DNA of 64,000 nucleotides from Cystobasidiopsis lactophilus (lineage: Eukaryota > Basidiomycota > Agaricostilbomycetes > Agaricostilbales > Chionosphaeraceae). Of this stretch, positions 57,992 to 64,000 are shown one piece after another (position 1 is the stretch's first letter; every line of letters begins with the position of its first letter). The position numbers and the translations under genes are program-made. The stretch covers positions 248,001 through 312,000 of the forward strand of contig BCIO01000005.1 in NCBI GenBank assembly GCA_001599975.1, given 5' to 3'. Below the pieces are notes generated by a model. That model saw nothing but the letters and a program-made list of their open reading frames with translations. It ran no database searches and was not told the DNA's origin.

Positions 57992-58009
57992 TTCGCCACC
58001 GGTGGCAAA
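57992..58009. promoter_or_regulatory. back-to-back PACE-like sites (inverted pair)
   Basis: TTCGCCACC directly followed by GGTGGCAAA forms an almost perfect 18-bp palindrome about 200 bp upstream of P2. The right half (58001-58009) is an exact nonamer; the left has one mismatch. P1 has a single related half-site at the corresponding place. Confidence 0.45.
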
Positions 58010-58267
58010 ATCCTCAATTGCTGGCTGCCTCAACCGCACCAGGCAATGTTGCATTGGATGTGAAGGGGTAAAGGAGCGTGGGAGTTCAAGGAAAGAAATC
58101 AAGAAACACAAGAGCCGAGCCGAGTCATGCCCAAAGTCCACCGGCCCTCATTCGCTTGCTTCCCAATGGCGGCCAGCAGGGTCTGCAGGCTCATACGTAT
58201 CTGGGAACAAGTTCGGGAGGCCCATCGGTGCCGTGGAGTATTCGGTGGTGCGTCGGATGAAGGGGCG

Positions 58268-59159
58268 CTATCGGTCGTCCTCGTCCGGGCACACACTGAC
58301 GGAGATGGACGAGCAGTCGCGCATCGCAGCGAAAAAAGCGGCGACGAGGAGATGGAAGACAAACATGCCAAAGTAAAAAAAGCCAAGCACAGAGCCAGCA
58401 ATGGCGGCTGCGCCGGCGAGAAGGGTGCCGAGAAAGATGGCGGGCGAGAAGTCGTCTGGGTAGCCTGCAATGAGCACACTGTTGAGCCAATGCTTCCAAA
58501 AAGAGAAGAAGGGAGAGGACCGCAACCGGTTGGGAAGGTAGCTTTCATCGGTGTCAGCTTGCCAGATTCCAGAGGGGTATCATCAGCCGCATCGCGCTCG
58601 ACTTTGGCCATAGCCACATCGCACTCGGGTTCACCCTGGGCAGCTTTGAAAGCATGGCAGTATTCGGTGGCAAAGGCCTGGGTGAGCTTGATCTTGCCAG
58701 TGGAGTCCAGCACGGAAGCGCACTGCTGCTGGACCTCTCGAGGAAAAGTGCCGGAGGGATAGCTAGCAAGGCCCAGGTTGGAATGGAGCAGCTGGGCTAG
58801 GTCCGTGCAAGAATCTCCTTGAGTCAATCTGCGCCGAGGGTCAGAGTGGTCAATGAGGGAAGGGCGAGGAGGACGCTCACTTGGTGAGGATATCCAGCGC
58901 GAACGGAGGCGGGCTGTGAGGCCTTTCTAAGTTTGTACACTGCGAGGTGTAAGGGGGCAGGTAGGAGCTCACCTCGAGGGTATTTCAGATCCCTCAGCGT
59001 CGACGAGGGCTCCACCATGGCCAGAAGGAGACAGCGAGCTCCTTTCCGCTTTCAAAGCTCAACCTCTCGGTGTTGTGGGTCCTAAAGACGAGCCTACTCG
59101 GCTATCACAGCATGACGGAGCGTCAAGGCGGCCAGACCAAGCCTGAAAGCCCAACGCAT
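58268..59159 (-). CDS. small Cys-containing type I membrane protein, family member P3
   Basis: Signal peptide MRWAFRLGLAALTLRHAV, then a linker exon (GGALVDAEGSEIPS) parallel to those of P1 and P2 and a short exon PHSPPPFALDILTK. The core begins LTQGDSCTDLAQLLHSN and continues QQCASVLDSTGKIKL, FATEYCHAFKAAQGEPECDVAM. After an uncertain intron, a hydrophobic end has two possible spans (FLGTLLAGAAAIAGSVLGFF; GMFVFHLLVAAFFAAM) and SVCPDEDDR. It is the most diverged member, but the exon plan and Cys spacing agree. Function unknown. Confidence 0.55.
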
Positions 59160-59543
59160 TGAAAAGAGCGTGTGGAGGTTGCGGAGCAAGAGTCGGTCGG
59201 CCTGACCGACGCAACTCTCATTTGCGCTGCTTCGGGTTCACATTTTTGGCTCGTCCACCTGAAGAGTAAGAGCGGCCGCAAGATATCTTCCAAATGTGAT
59301 AAAGAAGGCGCGCTTCTCCTCAAGATTGAAAGGTCGAAGTGGCAATTAGCACAACGTAAATCTCGTATAGTCCATTGCAACGAGTGTGTGCGCATTCACC
59401 AAAGGAGCGAAAGCAAAAAGAAAGAGAGAGAGAGAAAAGGAGAGTGGAAAGTGTGTGCTGGGTCCGCCGTCGAGCACGAAGGGTCTTCATTGCCACTTGA
59501 CTCCCTGGTCGACCCGAAATGACCTTGAGCCACGAGTGACAAG
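59160..59543. other. upstream region of P3
   Basis: 380 bp. Includes a purine run of GA repeats near 59415-59440. No gene is seen; the shared upstream blocks of P1 and P2 are absent. Confidence 0.45.
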
Positions 59544-60358
59544 TTAGAGCGATCTTGGTGGTCTCTTGGCTAAGATGCCGAGGCCGATGAGGACAAAGGC
59601 CCAAGTGAGGAGCACCCAAACGACCGAGTAGTCCTGATACTCTGAGTTCCCTGTAAGACCGCCCTCTTCATGAATCCCAAAAGTTTCGGATTTGGGGGAG
59701 GAACCTCTCACCATCATCATCATTCGAACAAGCCTCGACCAAGCTCGTCAAATTGGCACGAGTGGCCGGGATCGAATGGTTCTGGCTGTCCTTCGCTCCA
59801 ATATCCAGAATGGTGACGTTGCACTTCCCAAACTGCTTGGCTTGCTTCACTGCTTCTTTGACATCGCAAAAGGCAGAGACAAAAGCAAGGGTGAAGTTGA
59901 AGGATGGGCCAGAGGAATTGAACGTCCCTTGTTGGGTCAAACCGGAATCGGGGTGGATGGCCACGGAGAGGGAGAGGTTGGAGAGGGTGGAAGTGAGGTG
60001 GGCTTGTAAAGTGGTGCAGGAGGCGTCGCTTTGGGAGAGCCTGGTTCGGTGTCAGCTCTGGGCCTGTCAAAAATGAGAAGCAGACGCCACCTGTCAATTG
60101 AGCTTTGCGAATATCCAGGCGAGCTGTGCACCCCTCATTGATCTTACATCATTTTCTCAAGCATGATGATTTGGTACAAGGGAGCCTCACAGCGAGCGTT
60201 CAGCTCTGACAGCCAGCCCTTCATTCCTGCTTGTTCCGCGCGCTTGTCAGTTTCCCTCACCCGTCCACAAGCCAACGAGGAGCTCACTGGAGTATAGGAG
60301 CAGCAAGGCAGAGCGTGGCAGCTGCCCAAAGCACGAGGCCAGCAGTAGACCAGCGCAT
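59544..60358 (-). CDS. small Cys-containing type I membrane protein, family member P4
   Basis: Signal peptide MRWSTAGLVLWAAATLCLAAP, an exon with MKGWLSELNARCEAPLYQI, then the core LSQSDASCTTLQAHLTS, SGLTQQGTFNSSG, FTLAFVSAFCDVKEAV, FGKCNVTILDI and LTSLVEACSND. The last exon has one span, VVWVLLTWAFVLIGLGILA, and a short basic tail KRPPRSL. The QQG and CNVTI marks tie it to P1 and P2. The chain is richer in N-glycosylation sites. A divergent gap of 260 bp separates it from PIG-U, so a shared promoter is possible. Confidence 0.6.
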
Positions 60359-60621
60359 TGTGGGAATCGCGGGCAAGGAAAAACGAGCGTGGTTTTGGCG
60401 GTCGAAGGGGAGCAAGAGTCAATCAACGAGCTGCTCGCTCTCTTTGTAACATTCTTCGAGCGACACACTCTCAAGTTCACATTTGGTGGCTCCAAACCAA
60501 CAGTCGAAGCGAGGTTTATGTAAAGATGAACCGTAAGTCTCAAACTTGAAAGCCTCGCTCGCCACACGCGCTCGCTTTCTTGCGCAGCTTCAACGAGCCT
60601 TGAACAAGGGGACAGAGGAAG

Positions 60622-62166
60622 ATGGTGTCTAAGAAAGCAGTTGCAGTCGGAGCGGCTTACAGCTTCATCCACTGGCATTTACCCGAGTTGAGAAGGCTGG
60701 AAATCTCGACTTCTTTGCACGACTTGAAACGGCGTTCGCGTCTTCCCTCTCCCTTTAAGCTCTCGTTCCCAATTGTGCTGAAGAATGGAGGTTGGCAAAC
60801 AGTAAAGGAAGGCCTGTTCTTGTGGCGGCACTCGCAAGACCCTTACCACGGCCAGGTCTTCTTCCAAGTTCGTCTTTTGCTTCCCTTGTCTCTATTCAAG
60901 AGTCTTGCTTCATGGAAAAGGAACAGTCTCCCTTGTTGCTGTTGCTGTATGACACCCTCGGCACGGACGCACGCACGATGAAAGCGGTGGCTGTCACTGT
61001 CGACTTGGCAGCCGCTTTCGTCCTCTTCCACCTCGTCCAACTTCGCTTAGGAAAGGCGTCGGATTGGCCTTTCAAAGCCGCTTTAATGTTCGCTTGCCTT
61101 TCCCCTTTCAAGCGAAAGAACGCTAACTGGGGAGGCGGTGGACAGATTCCTATTCCACCCTTTCAACTTATTGGCCAGCTCGGCTTTTACCAACCTCAAC
61201 CTAACCCACTTGGCTACCCTGCTCGCTTTCTTCTACGCTCAGAAAGGTGAGTTCACCCTCTCCCTGATCACATTGTGATCGTCGCTTAGGTTAAATTCAC
61301 AGGGAGCACCACCTCGAGCATGTTCGCTCTGGGTCTGGCCACTTTGCTCTCCCTCTACCCTGCCCTCCTCCTCCCGCCTCTTTGCCTCTTGTCCTCTCCA
61401 CCAGGCAAGAGAAGGTCGACTTTCTTCCTTGCCGCTCTAGCCTTCACCACCTACCTCGCCCTGGCCTTTGTGGGCTTCAGAGTCAAGCTGGGATCTTGGT
61501 CTTTCTTCCAGCACTTTTGGACAATGTGCGTCCTTCTCTCTCCATCAGACACCCCCACCTAGTGTCTTATAAGAACGAGTTGAATTGGCACAGATTAAGC
61601 TTGAAAGACTTAACCCCCAATGTGGGATTGTCGTGGTACTTCTTCATCCAAATGTTCGACCACTTCCGACCCTTTTTCCTCGGCGCGTTCCAACTCCACA
61701 TCTTGTCTTACGTGGCGCCATTCACCATCAAGCTCAGGTGCGATCCCCTCTCCTCAAACTCATTTTGGGTGTCTCGTTTGAAGGTGGATGACACAGAAAC
61801 GAACCCTTACTAGCCTCCATCCTACTAGTAGGAATAAGCAGCACCTTCAAGCCCTACCCCTCCATCGGCGACTTAGGCTTCTTCCACTCCCTCCTCCCCC
61901 TCTACCCCCAGCTCTTCCCTCACCTCCGCTATCCCCTTTTATCCTCCTTAGTCGTCCTTTACACTTCTTGCCTCTTACCTACCTTCCACCACCTCTGGCT
62001 CTACGCGGGCTCGGGCAACGCGAATTTTTATTATGCCATTACGCTGGTGTGCGGTTTGGGCAATGGGTTTTTGGTCGCGGATTTACTGTGGGCTCAGTTG
62101 AGTAGGGAATTTAAGAGGGAGAAAGGGGTGGAGGGGAAAGAGGGGTGGGAGGTGCTGCAACGCTGA
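60622..62166 (+). CDS. GAB1: GPI transamidase subunit PIG-U (Gab1/Cdc91)
   Basis: Multi-span ER membrane subunit of the complex that attaches GPI anchors to proteins. N-terminus MVSKKAVAVGAAYSFIHW, then WQTVKEGLFLWRHSQDPYHG, PLLLLLYDTLG and VDRFLFHPFNLLASSAFTNL. Next comes FALGLATLLSLYPALLL and the family signature KDLTPNVGLSWYFFIQMFDH with FFLGAFQLHI. The end has KPYPSIGDLGFFHSLLPLY, HHLWLYAGSGNANFYYAITL and the C-terminal EGWEVLQR. At least four introns. An untranslated exon ending at a GTAAGT near 60533 is possible. Its likely clients include GPI-anchored wall proteins. Confidence 0.9.
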
Positions 62167-62309
62167 TTCGCCCTGGTACAAATATATGGTTTCGGGCTTC
62201 GTGGAACAGGGAAGGAGTTGAGATTTGATACACGAGCTTTTCCGAACACATTCCGTTGGCCTCCTTCAGCCCAGAACATAGTCCGTGTTCCCTCCCCGAG
62301 CTGGTAGTT

Positions 62310-63044
62310 TCAGTACTTGGCTCCGGTTGCTGGCACCGTGCCATAATTAGCCCCGGTCGCTGGGGCTTCGTAGACTGGCTGGTGGGATGCCCGAGGAGCC
62401 GCCGAAGCTCTGGCTCTAGGTAGTCGTTCAGAGCGAGAAATGATCCACCTTTTTGTGCCCTCAACAATTCAGACTTTGAGGGTCAGGGAGACAGAGGGGA
62501 ACAGTACCAGGCGTGGATGACTCCCGGGATCCAGCCGAGCACGAAGAGGGCGATGTTGATGATGAACTGTTGGCCCCCGAAAAAGAGGTTTCAGCGGTGG
62601 GCTTTCCGCGGCCTGGTTGGGAGGAGAGGGGGGAAACTCACGTCGGCTCCGCAGCCTTGCTTCATCCTGTCCACGTTCCTGCATACATCAGTCCTGGGTT
62701 GACTACTGTTAGGCGATGAGAAAACGAACAAGACGGGAATAGGCGATACGAAGCTGCCAACCCAAACATTCAGCCTTTGCGCGCGGCCGGAAGGTCCAAG
62801 CGAAGGAGAGCCTCACATCGCTAGAAAGTAGAGGCAGATGTCGCTCTGTTTGTCCCGCGCACAACTCTCAGTTCAATTGGTTCAAACCAACAAAGTCAAA
62901 AGACAGCGAGGGAGGGGGCATCGCGTTTGGAGACAGCAGCGCAAGGCGGAGGCGCGCGCCGGCCCCGAGAGTGCAGCCCTCCCCTCGCTCTCGCCGCCGT
63001 CGCAAGGGATAGTAACTGACACCGGATGAGACTTGTTTAGGCAT
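62310..63044 (-). CDS. PMP3: PMP3/UPF0057 plasma-membrane proteolipid
   Basis: Small two-span protein linked to membrane potential and salt tolerance. Exons in order: a first exon somewhere before 62850 (MPKQVSSG at 63044 is one candidate, not proven); SDICLYFLA; IFVSPIPVLFVF; MKQGCGAD (ends 62643); FIINIALFVLGWIPGVIHAW (62566-62508). An intron GTACTG ... AAAAG then leads to a tail from 62448 to the stop at 62310. The tail reads WIISRSERLPRARAS and ends TGANYGTVPATGAKY. GCGADF and GWIPGVIHAW are diagnostic. The junction before GCGAD is unclear, which may add extra residues. Confidence 0.75.
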
Positions 63045-63690
63045 GTCGTCGACGTTGGGGAGCAGGAGGGAGAGACTGCGCAAGGCTTGCCTCCGCACCG
63101 CCACCTCCTGCCAGAATGGTGGTGCTGCAAGTCCCGCGTCGTTCTCGCTGCCTGTTAGCGTCTGTGGTCATTGAACGTGTTCCCGTTTCATGCTGCGCGC
63201 CGTGCTGTTCCCGCCCCTTGATCATGCGCAACTTTTTAGCGCCGCCTTCTCGATGAATGTGCCAAGTGGTAGCGGACCCGCGCTTTGGCTTAGTCAGAGG
63301 CTTTTTTTTACTTGAAAACGGACTGAGTTGAATGGCGCAAGAATGCATAACCGCGGGCCCAGCTTGGAGCACCGCCAGAAGCACCTCTGCGATGCTCGGC
63401 GAGGAGGCTGCCGGCGCGGACCGTGCCAGTCAATAGCCGGACGCTCTGCAAGGCGAATCGGATCGCTATATCTGTCCAAGATATGAACGGAGGCGGCTTG
63501 CCTCTTAAAAACGCCACACCATTCAAACCCTCGGCCTCGCTTTTTTCATGATGAGGCAAAACGTCACCGCTGCCCGACAGAGCTCCCTTACACCGCGTCC
63601 AGGCATTCTCGGCTATTGCTTGGTGTGTGTGTGTTATAAATCCCTTTCTTCTCTTCCTTCCACCAGCATTGTTTCTCGATGGGATCAAAA
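63045..63690. other. divergent promoter region, PMP3 / MFS transporter
   Basis: 650 bp without a supported gene. A short TG repeat lies near 63624. Confidence 0.45.
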
Positions 63691-64000
63691 ATGCCGGGAG
63701 GCGACGTCGAGTCGACGCCTTTGCTCGGCCGCTCGCCCTCCCCTCGGATCCCTTACCTCCAGCTCTTATTCGCGTGCTGTTGGCGCTGCTCCCAATCCAT
63801 GCTCTTCAGCGTCATCTTCCCCTTTGTCAACCAGCAGCTGGTCGAGCTGGGCATCGCCACCCCGGAAAACGTGGGGCGCTACTCCTCCCTGCTCGAGAGC
63901 GCCACTTGCCTCTGCACCATCCTCACCATCTTCCCCGTCACCTCGCTCTGCTTTCGACTGGGCACTAAGCCCTCCCTCTTGACATTGGTCACCCTCTCCT
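63691..64000 (+). CDS. MFS transporter, N-terminal part
   Basis: Open frame from ATG to the window end, so partial. MPGGDVESTPLLGR carries an acidic dileucine-like sorting signal seen in fungal MFS proteins. The first spans follow (LQLLFACCWRCSQSMLFSVI with FPFVNQQLVELG; LLESATCLCTILTIFPVTSL). The pattern fits the DHA1-like fungal group with FPFxxxxL after span 1. Substrate unknown. Confidence 0.7.
   Translation, partial: MPGGDVESTPLLGRSPSPRIPYLQLLFACCWRCSQSMLFSVIFPFVNQQLVELGIATPENVGRYSSLLESATCLCTILTIFPVTSLCFRLGTKPSLLTLVTLS

Larger units (their letters stand above)
57794..58267. other. upstream region of P2
   Basis: 475 bp with the shared 19-bp block at 57967 and, directly after it, two back-to-back PACE-like sites. 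No gene is seen. Confidence 0.5.

Noticed and set aside
1-64000. tRNA, rRNA, CRISPR, transposon or virus-derived elements
   Set aside because: I looked for tRNA T-loop sequence, regular spaced repeats, terminal repeats and reverse transcriptase, transposase or capsid motifs, and found none that hold up.

Overview
The window is nuclear DNA of a fungus, almost certainly a basidiomycete and probably of the Pucciniomycotina/red-yeast type. Most genes are cut by many short introns (roughly 40-75 nt, donors GTGAGT/GTGCGT, acceptors CAG), intergenic gaps are small, coding sequence is G+C rich, and the proteins are fungal (Fox2-type multifunctional enzyme, fimbrin, PG/PI transfer protein, PMP3, PIG-U). 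I see no rRNA, tRNA, CRISPR array, transposon or virus-like element. Gene spans were built by joining reading frames at plausible splice sites, so outer ends are firmer than each internal junction.

Layout. 0-6 kb: SET-domain methyltransferase (-), phytanoyl-CoA dioxygenase-like protein (-), a 1.4-kb gap, then a mucin-like type I membrane protein (+). 6-14 kb: VPS39 (-), a glycosyltransferase-like protein related to the N-terminal half of plant L-arabinokinase (+), and a second type I membrane protein (-). 14-22 kb: tandem array of F-box/leucine-rich-like genes on the minus strand, four apparently intact and one short broken copy. 22-30 kb: sugar transporter (+), enoyl-CoA hydratase (-), a protein with two MYND fingers (-), and a secreted ML-domain lipid transfer protein (-). 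30-45 kb, all plus strand: an unrecognised protein, peroxisomal multifunctional beta-oxidation enzyme Fox2, two tandem GH1 beta-glucosidases, a NAP/SET histone chaperone and the splicing factor CWC16/Yju2-like protein. 45-53 kb, all minus: two tandem paralogues that may carry a degenerate nucleotidyltransferase fold, a second MYND protein, a membrane protein and fimbrin. 53-60 kb, minus: a secreted zinc metallopeptidase with a duplicated N-terminal Cys module, then four tandem paralogues of a small Cys-containing type I membrane protein. 60-64 kb: PIG-U (+), PMP3 (-) and the start of an MFS transporter (+).

Several genes fit common processes: Fox2, the enoyl-CoA hydratase and the PhyH protein in lipid oxidation; VPS39, fimbrin and PIG-U in trafficking, actin and GPI anchoring; and the GH1 pair, sugar transporter, metallopeptidase and surface proteins in dealing with the outside world. 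The most unusual content is three local gene expansions (F-box array, type I membrane family, nucleotidyltransferase-like pair). In addition, the nonamer GGTGGCAAA, identical to the yeast Rpn4/PACE site, recurs upstream of at least nine unrelated genes.
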